From the NCBI GenBank assembly GCA_028023455.1, contig JAQFVV010006695.1, positions 186,001 through 250,000 of the forward strand: a stretch of 64,000 nt of DNA. Reading direction: 5' to 3'. The position numbers and the translations under genes are program-made. The stretch is from Epiperipatus broadwayi (lineage: Eukaryota > Onychophora > Udeonychophora > Euonychophora > Peripatidae). Within the stretch, counting starts at the first letter, position 1, and the number at the start of each line of letters is the position of its first letter. Of the stretch, positions 49,655-60,600 are shown in pieces. Under the pieces are notes generated by a model. It did no database searches, had not been told where the DNA came from, and saw only the letters and a program-made list of their open reading frames with translations.

Positions 49655-50704
49655 AAGTGTTAACCCGTAGTTATGTATGGTGGCTGAAGATCAGCACTGA
49701 TATAGAAACATTCTTAAAAAAATGTTGTAGCTGTCAGTCATGTGCAAAAGCACCCCCAGCGAAATATGAAGCATGGAAAGAAGTAGAGAAACCTTGGGCA
49801 GAGAATTCATATTGACCACTGTGGTCCAATCCATGGAAAATTATTTCTGGTAGTGGTTGATGCCTACTCAGGATGCTCCAAATACAAACCAGTGAAAAAT
49901 ACTAGTTCGGATGAGATGCTTGACAGGCTCATGGAAATTTTTTCATACTACGGGCTACTGGAAACCCTCGTATCTGATAATGAAACTGGTTTCACGTCTG
50001 AAAAATTTTCCGAATTTATGCAGGAATGGGGGTTAAACACATCCTTATCCCCCCTACCACCCCCAAACAAATGGACTGGCTGAGAAAGCAGTATAAAGCT
50101 TAAAGTCATCCATGAATAAATTGGGAAAAGGAAGACTCCAAGAGGCAGTTTTCATGGTGTTGCTATATCAGCATTCCACACCCACAGCTAAAACGAGCAG
50201 ATCACCTGCAGAAAAATATTTAGGCTGGAAATTACGTACAGAACTCTCAGCAATAATGCCATCAAAAGAGCATCAAATGCCAATTACAATAAACAATAAA
50301 TTTTCACCTGCAATAAACAAATTTTCACCTGATGAACAAGTCTGGGTGAAAAATAATTTAAATAAATCAGGATTCAGGCATACATTGTATGCCATTTAAG
50401 TAAACAAGTGGTTGCTCTCTGTATGGCCAATGGTAAAATATTACGTAAGCACATTAATCAATTGCACAAGAGTGCAATAACAGAATGCACACCGCAATTG
50501 TTTAAAAGTAATGACAAAGAAAATGCTACTTATTATGAAACTAAAAGTGAAACAGAAATCGTTACTGTTGAGGAAGAAAGTCAAAATAGTCAAGAAAATG
50601 AAATAGTCATAGATGGGGAAATTAAATCACCCCCATACACAAAGAGAAGGAAAATTCCCTTCCACCTGCACGATTATGTGTTAAGTTCAGAGAAAAAGAA
50701 ATGA
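49655..50704 (+). pseudogene. Integrase remnant of the LTR retrotransposon
   Basis: The zinc-binding N-terminal region is partly kept (VWWLKISTDIETFLKKCCSC near 49680, then CQSCAKAPPAKYEAW). The catalytic core follows: IHIDHCGPIHGKLFLVVVDA (frameshift near 49800), YSGCSKYKPVKN, LETLVSDNETGFTS and, after a stop and frameshift near 50083, AEKAV and MNKLGKGRLQEAV with RSPAEKYLGWKLRTELS. The D,D,E residues appear as HIDHCG, VSDNE and the lesioned NGLAEKAV-like site. A C-terminal acidic region runs to 50704. Several disruptions show it is inactive. The pattern matches Ty3/Gypsy-type integrases. Confidence 0.85.
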
Positions 50705-50753
50705 AAGAAGAAAAAAAAAATTTTAAAGTACGTCTCTGAACTTGGGGGAGGCG

Positions 50754-51440
50754 TGCTATGTATGTGTGTGTATTCACATATACACGCAATAATAATAATG
50801 TAGCTATTACAAAATATTCAAGTGTGCTATGTGTGTGTATTCACATATACACGCAATAATAATAATGTAGCTGTTATAAAATATTCAAGTATGTGCGTGT
50901 ATACTAAAAGCATTCACATTAACGATTAAGATTGGTCAGAGATAACCAAACTGGCCACTTTGAACCTCATGTCATGGGATGACCAATGGAAATAGACTGT
51001 GTTACATCCAGGATGGTGGGAACAAACAAGGTCAGACTTGCGAGGTGAAGTTTGAAGGATGGATGCGTTTTCCTGAGTGTCAAAAAACACTACTTCACTT
51101 TCAGCTCATCTCGCCTAGTCTACCTCTGAACATGCCAAGGTAGACCTAGGGACAATTACAGGTTGTATAGACCTTAATATTATTTACTGTAAGCCTATGG
51201 ACCTTAAAAATAGAGTTGTATAATAATGTATGTTTTATTTATGTAATAATTGTATTCATGTATTGATCCTCGTGTATATATATATAAACCTATTAACTCC
51301 AACTACTGTGTTCATGTGTTTCATTATATAAATACTTTTAGCTGTTGAGTGCGATAACTCTCACTCAAACCTCAATCATTTTGGCCAGTCGAAGCGACCA
51401 ATCCCGGCCCTTATATATCCTGTCAGTACCGGATATTGCA
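50754..51440 (+). repeat. 3' LTR with an internal ~65-bp tandem duplication
   Basis: The LTR starts TGCTATGTATGTGTG and ends GGATATTGCA. The opening ~70 bp, GTGTATTCACATATACACGC plus AATAATAATAATGTAGCT, is repeated at about 50825-50890, giving 687 bp against about 620 in the other LTR. The GTGTATTCACATATACAC word is itself palindromic. Confidence 0.88.
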
Positions 51441-51719
51441 AAAACTATTAGTTTATTTAAGTTACAAGAAACTCTGCAAAAAAATTTAAATGCCTGTTGT
51501 GCATTTATGGTAATCTATGGTTTTTTTTCTTTTTAATATCTGGCAAATACTCACCACCTAGATTGGTGATCAGTGGGCTAGAAAATTTAGTCTAAAATTA
51601 ATTTTAAACACCTTTACCCTATTTAGTGGGGGCAATTGGTGTCCTGAAATGCACTGCAAATGAAAGAGCTCACATAAAAAATAAGCAGTTATAATGAGTT
51701 TCTATGAGAAAAAATTGTT

Positions 51720-52560
51720 GCTTTACCATTTCAGCGATCGTAGGTTCAATATGTGGCTTGTGGATCTTTGATGTTCGAAAAATATTGAGCTGTCTTCAGA
51801 TTTAATTTTTGCCCTGTTATATAAGTATCAATGTTGCAATACTCTGGTAGCAATTGTGGCTCATTTTCCCATAATATACTGCACTGCAGCCATTATGGAG
51901 GCATATAAGTTTGTAAACAACCTGAGGGGTTTGGTCAGGTGCAATCGTCTTTTGAATTATTGATTAGTCTATCAGTGACAGGCAGTGTACGAAAGCTTAA
52001 ATTGAAATCTGTTGAGTGTTTTAATCGAGTTTTTTAGCCAAGGTAGGTATGCATGGTAAAAGCATACGCAGTTTATCCTCTTTGGCCGTGTTAGTTATTA
52101 GCTTGTTATAAAATTATTTGACTTTTCTGTTAATGGCTCCATGTTTAAATCCAATGTTCCTCAGGTTTTTCAGGTAATGAGTTACATTTTTTCTGTCTGA
52201 TTTGAATTTACAGAGATGATGGTTTCTAACAGAAATGCTATCAATTTATGTGCTCTTGGAGACTTTGAATTCAGGTGGATATATCCTCATATTGCATTTC
52301 TTTGCACTTGTATATCCAAGTATCTCACTTCTTGCTTTTCATCCTCACCCCATTCATTAGGTCATCCTGAATTCTTAGTTGTTTTCAGGTGCCACTATAA
52401 ATAAATCGTCTATATAGCATTTGTATACAATACTCACTAGAAATGATTCTGCTCATTGGCATGTCCATAGGTCATCCATCTTTCATGTGGAACCATTTGC
52501 CTTCAAACAATGCCATAATATTGTTGAGCCATGTCATAGTTATTGTGTATTAATTCGGTT
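51720..52560 (-). pseudogene. Second Penelope-like element fragment, minus strand
   Basis: On the minus strand, FEGKWFHMKDG followed by PMDMPMSRII (about 52455-52515) matches the PLE RT signature F.G..Y.Q..G.AMGSP.SP. Further along, VVYKLICLHNGCSAVYYGKM (about 51860-51920) resembles the GIY-YIG nuclease start of PLEs. The distance between them fits the family order. Stops and frameshifts are frequent, so this is an old remnant. It differs from the copy at 32.8-34.6 kb, whose nuclease start reads CIYEIPCEYGRTY, suggesting two PLE lineages. Confidence 0.6.
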
Positions 52561-54503
52561 TTAATTATATTGAACCAGATATTTTATCTGATTCAAAAGT
52601 TTCATCACAAAAGTAAGATTAACTTTTGTTTTAATAAAGTTAAAAGAAAACTATTTAAAAGTTTTGTATATAAGAATATGTGTGATAAAGCACATACTCA
52701 GTTATTTTAAAATTCTGTCATTTCTATTATTTAATAATTTTATTTTTAAAATAGTTTTCTTTTGGTCGCTTGTTTTTTTCTTCAAAATAATTAAAGTCAA
52801 GCAAACTTTTAATCTTATAAAAAATATTTTCATTTTTTTTAAAAAAAAAAAGAAAATTAATCCTTTTGAACAAACTATTTTAGTTTGGAAAGTTTTTTTT
52901 TTGTAATGACATTCCTGTTTATTTTAAATATAATCTATTTTATTTTAACTAAAGCTGAGACTTGTTTTTACATTTTTTAAAATTAATTATGAATAAGATT
53001 AATCCTGGTCAGAATCTAAGTCCTAGATAAAGATTTGCCCTGGTTGAAAAGTACTAATTAAAAGATGTTACGGAAAGATAAGAGCTCACATAAATAGCCT
53101 TGGGATTCGGACCAATTATTCTTCAGCTATTAAGAATATTACTTTGCTGTCTAGAAGATTCTGCCAAAATTATCTTAACGGAATATTTTCTACAGTATGC
53201 AAAAACTATACACTAGGAAGAATTGCCTCAACATCATGCCATGCTAAACCAACTTAAAGACGAGCCCCAGATCCCAAATCCTTCCTACAAAATCATGTTG
53301 TAAGAGCCAAACAAGAACTGATTCCTAACCTTGCCTCTTGAACAGAAAATGGAAACTTAGTCTTTGCCGGAATTCTCCAGTAGCATGTATATGTGCCATG
53401 CTGAAAGACCTCTGCAGTCTTAAATTTATACCTTGAGGTAACCTGTTTTCTTTATTCTTACCAGGGTTTTAAAGTCTCCGCTTAATCTAAAAAAATAACA
53501 TATTTTTATAGTATCTTTTGCCTATTAAATTTAAATATTTTAAGCATTTATTCTATGTATTTTCCGATTGTACTTATAGTGTGTTGGAATCTTAGTTTTA
53601 AAATTTCATGTTTGTTTTGCAATTATTTGTCAGGGTGTGTACTAAGAGTTTATTCCTTAAAGTCATTTACCTTCATAAATATTTCTTAATAATGCTTGGG
53701 CAGATGTAAATAATTTTCTGATTACTTACCTGTCTCCTATTGAGACTTTTAATTATTATATAGCAGTTTAAGTTTGGTCAATCATTTGGTTGATGATTCA
53801 TCAGTTATATATTTCTGTTTTTTCCTTGAATCAGAGATTTGATTGTCTCTTTCTTTTTTTTAGAGTTACCTACACCAAAGTATTTTCTAAGAATTTTATT
53901 TTCATTAAATTGAAGATTTAAGTTTTTTCTCTTTCTACAATTCATACTTTGTATTCTTTATATCATATTTATTTTCCTTGCATTGTAATTAACCTTGGCT
54001 GGTTTAAACGTACCTGACCATGAGCGTTTTGCAGAATTATGACATTCTTAGTTCTGACATTTCTTTTCCAGGCTAAGAAAAGCTCATCTGCGCTGTTCTA
54101 TGGATTCATGCAAGAATCTTTCATTTGCGATTTGTTTTAAAACTTTTTGGAATAGGGAAATCAGAGTTACTTAGGTGAGCCATCAGCTAAATGAAAATTC
54201 TTCCCTCCCTTTTAAAACTCTATTAGAAAATTAGACCGTCTGCTGGAGCGTTTGACGCTTTTTGTTTGTACATGCCTGGTATAATTTTATAAAACCACGT
54301 TTATTTTAAATCTCTGTACTTGCAAATTTTTTTCAATATTAATTTTAATAAATTTTAAAATTATATTAGACATTTGTCCGAGTTTCATTTTCTCAATTGT
54401 GTGAACTATATTTACAAACTCTGGTCAGTGCAAATCATCATTAACTCTTGATCACAGTAAATAAATTTTCTGGTATGTAGTGACCTGGTGGCGCCCTCCA
54501 TGA

Positions 54504-54896
54504 TCAAAAGGAGAAAGAACCATCTGGTACAATATTAATAAACTGCTTCTGGTTGGTGGAGCCATAGATCTCTGTAATATCCAATGCTGCTATTTTGAAA
54601 CTCATTTCCAAAGCTGTATTCTTAATTTTCCCCACAAACTCGCTGAATCTTATGCTATCAATAAGCCATTGATTTACCAATTTTGCTGTATTGTAGTAGT
54701 GCATTCCTCCAAAATTAACATGAGCCTCAGGTGCATTTGGCTTGTACAGCTTTACATTAGCAAACATTCTTGGTGGTGTTGAGGAAGAAGGATAAATGTG
54801 ATAATACTCAGACTTGGAAAAAGCTTTATCGCAGTGAACTCGCAATATTGATGAAATAAATTTTTCTCTATTTAATTTATTAAAACCTGCTACTGT
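54504..54896 (-). other. Unidentified ~130-codon open frame, minus strand
   Basis: The frame is open from after a stop at about 54897 to the stop at 54501-54503, with no good ATG near its start. It reads AGFNKLNREKFISSIL, RVHCDKAFSKSEYYHIYPSS, then FGGMHYYNTAKLVNQWLIDS and ends NIVPDGSFSF. Base composition and codon use are less AT-rich than the flanks, and residues look protein-like (balanced, no simple repeats). I recognise no family. It may be a fragment of a mobile-element ORF, a retrocopy or an antisense exon. The sequence just downstream includes GGGCGCCACCAGGTCAC, similar in style to TIR modules elsewhere in the window. Confidence 0.45.
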
Positions 54897-54899
54897 TTA

Positions 54900-55800
54900 C
54901 TTTCCCACAGTAGTGTCATCTAAGACAAGCTTTAGCAATCAATAAATGGTAAAATGTTGTGCATTACAATCCCTATTCACTGCTTTCCATTTTAATATAT
55001 TCAGACTAGTTTTTAGCTTATGGGTTTTATCAGTGATGAGCTTTGAATCTGGAAGCAGTGCACCTGGATTTATGGATCTAATATATTCCTTCAGCACTTA
55101 GTTTTAGAGTTAGCCCAAAATATAGCTATCAGCCCAAACTAAAAATAATATATGGTTTCAATCCAAGTTAATTTGCCTGCATACATGTACAGAAGTGAAT
55201 TCAGTTCAATATCTAGATATTTTGGTATTTTAATAATCATAGCCGCTTTTATGCTTTGTCTAGGATTTGTATTAAATCATTAAACACTACATCATTGTCT
55301 TTTCTTTGCTTACATAAGCTGTTAAAACAGTAGCAAAATGTTTTCACAATAATGCCATCTAGTGTAAGCTCTAGTAATTAATATATGCTAGAAAGTTGTA
55401 TATTGTAATTCCTATCCAATACTTTCTTACTCAATATTCCCAAATCAGTTTTTTACTTATGGATTTCATAAGTGAAGAGCTTTGGATCTGGGAGCATAGC
55501 ATTTGGGTTTTTGGTTTTATTGTAACCTTCCGGCACCCACCTTTTACCTGGCTTGAATTGAAAATATTTTTGCTGTATAGTTAACCAAAAGGGCAAAAGG
55601 TGACTGCTGGAGGGATGAATTAGATCCAAAGATCCAGGGCACTGTTACAGATCTAAGGCCCATGACTGATAAAAGTTACAATCTAAAAACTAGACTGGGA
55701 TATTGGGATGGGAAACTACTGTATAGGGATTATGATCTGTTGATTACTGGAGCTTTTAATAGGTGGCACTATTTGGGGGAAATTTTTTACTACTGCTTTA
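54900..55800. repeat. Cluster of three ~200-bp repeat units, one inverted
   Basis: Unit 1 (about 54905-55110) and unit 2 (about 55350-55540) are direct copies sharing TGCCATCTA/TGTCATCTA, CAATCCCTATTCACTGC/TAATTCCTATCCAATAC, TTTTAGCTTATGG and GAGCTTTG(A/G)ATCTGG. Unit 3 (about 55600-55780) is inverted and reads GGATCCAAAGATCC..., ATGACTGATAAAAGTTA and TAGGTGGCACTATTTGG. A fourth copy lies at 5440-5620. The outer words TAGGTGGCACTA and AGTAGTGTCATCTAAG hint at terminal similarity with other elements here. Confidence 0.65.
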
Positions 55801-55854
55801 ACAGCTAGTGTAAGCATGTAGAAAAGGTGATTGTGATGTTTTAATAAAATAGTT

Positions 55855-55895
55855 ACATATCTCTGATGAAGGTAGCATGTCATCTGAAACAATTA
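55855..55895 (+). ncRNA. Weak hammerhead-like motif
   Basis: CTGATGA (55863-55869) is followed by AGGTAGCATGTCATCT and GAAAC (55886-55890). AGGT can pair with ATCT using one G-U pair to make a short stem II. The TCTCTGATGA...GAAAC order matches the motifs at 14.7-14.9 kb. The downstream cleavage-site trinucleotide is not evident, so this is probably a decayed retroelement end. Confidence 0.25.
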
Positions 55896-57413
55896 CAAAA
55901 TTAAAATATTATTTTAAAAAGGGGGAAGAGGGTAGTGCATTTTGTTATAAGATATTGAGCAATTATGAGAAGTATCTTATGAAAAATCTTAACATAGAAT
56001 TAGATTATTATGGTAAATAATTGTTTTATTTCTTGACTTTTCATAAGAAATCTAAGCCACAATTCATAGATTTTGACCTCCAATCTGCCATTTTTGAACT
56101 TTATTAAACCTTAAAGGCTATGAACTATGATGAAGCATAGTGGTTCCATATTGGGAAAGGAGTTAGATTGGGATGCATATTGTCAATCTATTTATTCATA
56201 AAGTATACTAAATGTGTAATAAGGGGTAGATTGGATTTGATAAGATAAATAGAATTCCAGATTACTGGAAGAAATATGATATTACACAAAAGAGGTTTAA
56301 GATTTTCTTTAGGAAAATTAGAGAACAGAATTAGCAGTGACTTTAAATCTGATAATGAAAGCAAATAAGTAGTTGATAGTTTTTGCTTCTTTGTACCATT
56401 CAACAATAGAGGATTTATCTAGACAAGTGAATTAATTATGAAATGGACGGAATTGTAATGCAAAACCCTAAAAAAAAAAAAAAAAATAGGCAAAATATTA
56501 ATCCTTGTAAATTATGGCAATGTTGAAGATTTCTGAAAATTCTATGACCAATAAAATAAACTAGTGGATATTTGATTAGACCTGACCTGAATTTCTGCTT
56601 AAAATATAATTGCCTAGATTTAAATTGTCTCCCTATGGTCATATCATGAAACAATCAAATTTTTCAAAAATTATATAATTTTGGTGTTAGAGGAAGAGAG
56701 CTTCTCAATTAGTCAAAGTGATGATAGATCATTTTGAAGAAATGCGTTTTATATGATTATAACAGTATCATCTTAACAGTGCCTAATTATAATAATTGGC
56801 TAAAACTTGAAAGTAAAAAAATCCAATTTTATTCAGGCTTAGAATTTTTTTTTTCAGATAGCCAAACCATAGTAATCCAATTAGACTTTTTTATGTAAAT
56901 GGGTATCTTAATTATTCTTAGCTAGACAGTAAAATAAGGATGAAGTAATTCTCAAATCCTTTCCTCCTAAGTATCAGCAAGCCTGGAAAAGAATGCTTTC
57001 TTTTTCACTATCTTGAGAGCAATTAGAATGGCTTTTTCATTGCAGTAGCTATTCAAAGGCTAATTTATCATTATTTTATTTTAAAAACACATTGCCACAT
57101 GAAAACTGATCATCAATGCCAAAAATTATTCTTTTTTTTTTTTTTATGAAGGTACAAGTTCAATTTTTAGAAATAAAATTCTTTGTTTAAAAAAATTATA
57201 CAACATGGCTTGAATTATCATTAACCAAATTATTGTAAAAAATTATCATATATATGAAACATAATCACTGTTTATTCAATGAGTACTAATTAATTAAATC
57301 AGTATAGATATAATTTGTGCTTAAGAACTAATATATCTTTCAAATATGCATTTAAGCATGGCACATAGCAATTAGAAATATTTAGTTTGTAAATTTCAAT
57401 TTATATATTTTAG

Positions 57414-57539
57414 GAAATGGCTGAAATTAAAAAAACCCTTTTGGATATGAGCTCAAATTTTTCTAAAACAAGTCATAGTGTAGCTAAAAATAAGATTAGC
57501 ACTATCCAGAGTTCCAATGCACCTGAGCCAATAATTTTT
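57414..57539 (+). CDS. PIBF1: PIBF1/CEP90-like gene, exon 5 of 6 in window
   Basis: The acceptor is TTATATATTTTAG and the donor is ATTTTT|GTAAGA. It encodes 42 codons in phase 0: EMAEIKKTLLDMSSNFSKTS, then HSVAKNKISTIQSSNAPEPI and IF. The beginning follows vertebrate PIBF1 [20 protein letters not shown]; the rest is the poorly conserved, Ser/Asn-rich tail. It is separated from the previous exon by the 32-kb intron. Confidence 0.9.
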
Positions 57540-57633
57540 GTAAGAATTTGAAAATTTATATATTTTGTCTTTTTTATGTAATGTTATATGTATATATATA
57601 TTATATAACAATTATGTATTTTTTTTTTTTTAG

Positions 57634-57651
57634 ACTAAAAAAAAATCATGA
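57634..57651 (+). CDS. PIBF1: PIBF1/CEP90-like gene, terminal coding exon with stop
   Basis: After a 94-bp intron with a T-rich tract and TTTTTTAG acceptor, the phase-0 frame reads TKKKS and TGA. Joined to the previous exon this gives IIFTKKKS, matching the vertebrate LFTKKE motif near the C terminus, after which the vertebrate protein is about ten residues longer. The tiny exon and A-rich content make this call less sure than the others; an alternative terminal exon further down cannot be excluded. Confidence 0.75.
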   Translation, partial: TKKKS

Positions 57652-60600
57652 AACTTGCCAGCTTCAAAGTTTTTTATATTACTATTTTGAACAAAAGGGT
57701 AGATTTTATAATCCAATTATAAAATATTACATATAAATACGTCAAATAGTTTTTGATATTAAAGTCTGTTTTTAAAATATAGGAATTTTTTTTTAAATAA
57801 TAAAATATATTTTTAAAGTTATGATATATTTGATCATTTGTTTTCTCAAAATTTTTACACAGACATACCCATAAATACATATTTATGCACTATTTATAGT
57901 TTTAAAATGAAATCAGTACTTTATTTTATTAGCAAACCATTTAATATATAAAAATTATCCTACTGGACAGATTACTTCAGCGTAACTTCTTAGTAATCCT
58001 GACAGTTCACAGACCTCCCAAATAGAGTAAAATTATAATCATTATACAAAATATAAATGAGTGTAATTGCTGCAATGATAATAAACAAAAATCACTGTCA
58101 ACATCTTATATCAACTGCTACCAAATGTGAAAATTGCAGCTTTCTTTTACTATATATATATATATAATTAATCTATCTTTATCAAATGAAGTAAAGACTG
58201 AATGATGATCTGATTATATATTTATATATCATAATTGCTATATGTTTGTTTTTAAAGCTTGAATATATTTTTAATCAATCACACTAAAAATGTAGTGTTT
58301 AATCTGTTAATGTAATATTAAAGATAATTTTTATCTGGTTTACAAAGTCTGTGAAAGAGTAAAAGTCACATTGGAAGGAATATATATCCAATAATTATAT
58401 ATCTATATAACCAATCATATTAACAGATTCATATTGGAATTATAATTAGCTTCACATCTGTAATATTGTGAATTATCATTCAGTGTAAAATTCAGATTAA
58501 CTTTCTTACTATTCATGTATTTTAAATATGAACTTGTCTTTCTTGGGTGAGCTAGTGTATATATCAAAATATTTAAGGAGTCAGACTGCTTATATGAAAT
58601 GAAAAGTTTTAAAAAAAAGCCTCCCTTTGATTGTACTTTCAACTATCTTGAATGCATTATTCATGGAATATATAATTTTATCAAGTTTTTACATGCTAAA
58701 CATATTTTTGTATAACCAAATTAAATTATAATACTAAAAAAATAAATCTCTAAGAAGAATGAAATTAAATATAATTTTAATATCAGAGTATATAAAATAA
58801 AAGTTTTGAGTGCATGCATGTCATGATTATGGTACATTAAAAAAAAAGGTATTATATTATTAGTTCATAATTCTGCTTAATTAAAATAATTATTGATCTA
58901 TCTTTGAGATGCTAGATTATATTAAGAGAGTGACAAGCAATGACAAATTATTACTTGATTGTAATGTTTTGTCACATAGTAACTACCTGCCTTCAACAAC
59001 AGTAAGTACACTTTGTTAAATTCCAATATATTGAAAAATTTCTTATGGAAGAAATAGTCATTTACAGACATCCTGTGCTCTAATATTTGATCTCCAAGTT
59101 CGAATAGTGTTATCATGATAATTATCAAAATTTAAAAAAAATATTTTTTCAATTTTAACGTTTATGTGTGTTCCAAGAAAGCTTATAACATTTCTTTCAG
59201 TAAACAAAACAACTAGCCTCTGATTAGGTGTTTGTAAAAAGATAATTAGTTATTAGCTAGAAGGAAATGGTCATAGATTAAGCTTGGCTGGGTTAGATGA
59301 GCATAAGTGTATTAGCTATAAAACAAAAATATGATTAAAATATAATCAAGTCATCAACATTTAGAGGGAGATCTATATTTCAATAGTACGGAATCCATAT
59401 TTATATTTAATAATTTTAACATATATATTTGTGATAGAACACATAAATGAACATTATTTTAAATGTATAAAAATATACTTAAAATGGAAATTATGAAATG
59501 ATATAAAATTCATGCATCTTTATCACATATTATTCTAATGATTAAAATTATAATGATTTTATTATTAAACATCACAACATTAATTTTTTATTAAGTTTTT
59601 TTGTCAATACAAAATAACTTCACAAAAAATAAAACACCCACTATATTTTATTCATTTATTTATTTATTGATAAAAAATAAAAATTACAGTAACATGATTT
59701 AAAATATAAACTTTAGAAGAGAACATTGTGTTTAATTAATCAAATCCATATATATATACACACACAAATATACATATTCAAGCTAAAACTTTATATAAAA
59801 TTACATGATATTTCACAATTTCTATTTTTATGTAAATAATTTTTTTCTTTAATTTATAAAGCTTGATTTTAAGAAAATAAACTATTTTGATAAAATTATA
59901 AACACTATTATAATCAAACAAAATTGAATATATATCCTATATTCAAAATATTTGTCGATACTATTGGAATCTTTTATTGGTGACTATTTTTTAATGAAAT
60001 TACTACTGAACACTTTTTAAAAAGATATAATTTTTTATTAATAATTTCTTTCATAAATGAAAAGATTTATATATGAAAATTTATACACATTCTAAATTTG
60101 TGTAACATATATAATTAACAATAATGTTACTTTTGATTTTGGAGTGTCCATCGAGAACAACAATGTTCTGGAATGGATCAACCAATGATATGCAATCCAT
60201 ATATGCAAGAGAAACATAGCAATCTTTTAACAATTACATTTTTTTTTATACATAAAATTTTCCTATTTATAATATTTTTTTATATTTTTTCAATTTTTTT
60301 TCCCCTAAGAAATGACAGAATTGAGTATTCATTTATTGTAATTAATTGTTGAATGTTTTACAATTGTTGCTTCTGGAATGGTGGACTTGGACAATGTTTT
60401 TTTCACACTGACTTGTCATGTGCATAAATATTGCACTAGTGAAAGCAAATTTTGAATCAAATATATATAGTACTAAAAACTTGTCTTGTTTGCCAACGTG
60501 ACAAAACTAATTCAAAGATAATAGAAGCAATTTTTGAATTAAATCCTGGCCATGGCATAACAGTAATTGAAGATAATAGTATTTGTTATAATTTATACAA

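Larger units (their letters stand above)
47377..51440 (+). mobile_element. LTR retrotransposon (Ty3/Gypsy-like), internally deleted, 5-bp target duplication
   Basis: The element has a 5' LTR (47377-49587, enlarged by a ~1.6-kb insertion) and a 3' LTR (50754-51440). AAAAC is found immediately before (47372-47376) and after (51441-51445), a 5-bp target duplication. The LTRs start TTCTATG/TGCTATG and end GGATATTGCA. TGGCGCAGTC just after the 5' LTR fits a tRNA primer-binding site, and CTTGGGGGAGGCG before the 3' LTR fits a polypurine tract. Only ~1.17 kb of interior remains, encoding the integrase and nothing of gag, protease or RT. It cannot be autonomous. Confidence 0.9.
25376..57413 (+). other. 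PIBF1-like giant intron (32 kb), repeat-filled
   Basis: The intron runs from GTAAAT to TATATATTTTAG and separates two exons that are adjacent in the protein, with the HE|EMAEIKK junction matching vertebrate HREELAAMKQ. Its recognisable contents are annotated separately. Stretches in which I see nothing but AT-rich unique sequence are about 25376-27950, 29400-30270, 34570-36230, 41960-44780, 45990-46820, 52570-54500 and 55900-57410. Confidence 0.85.
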
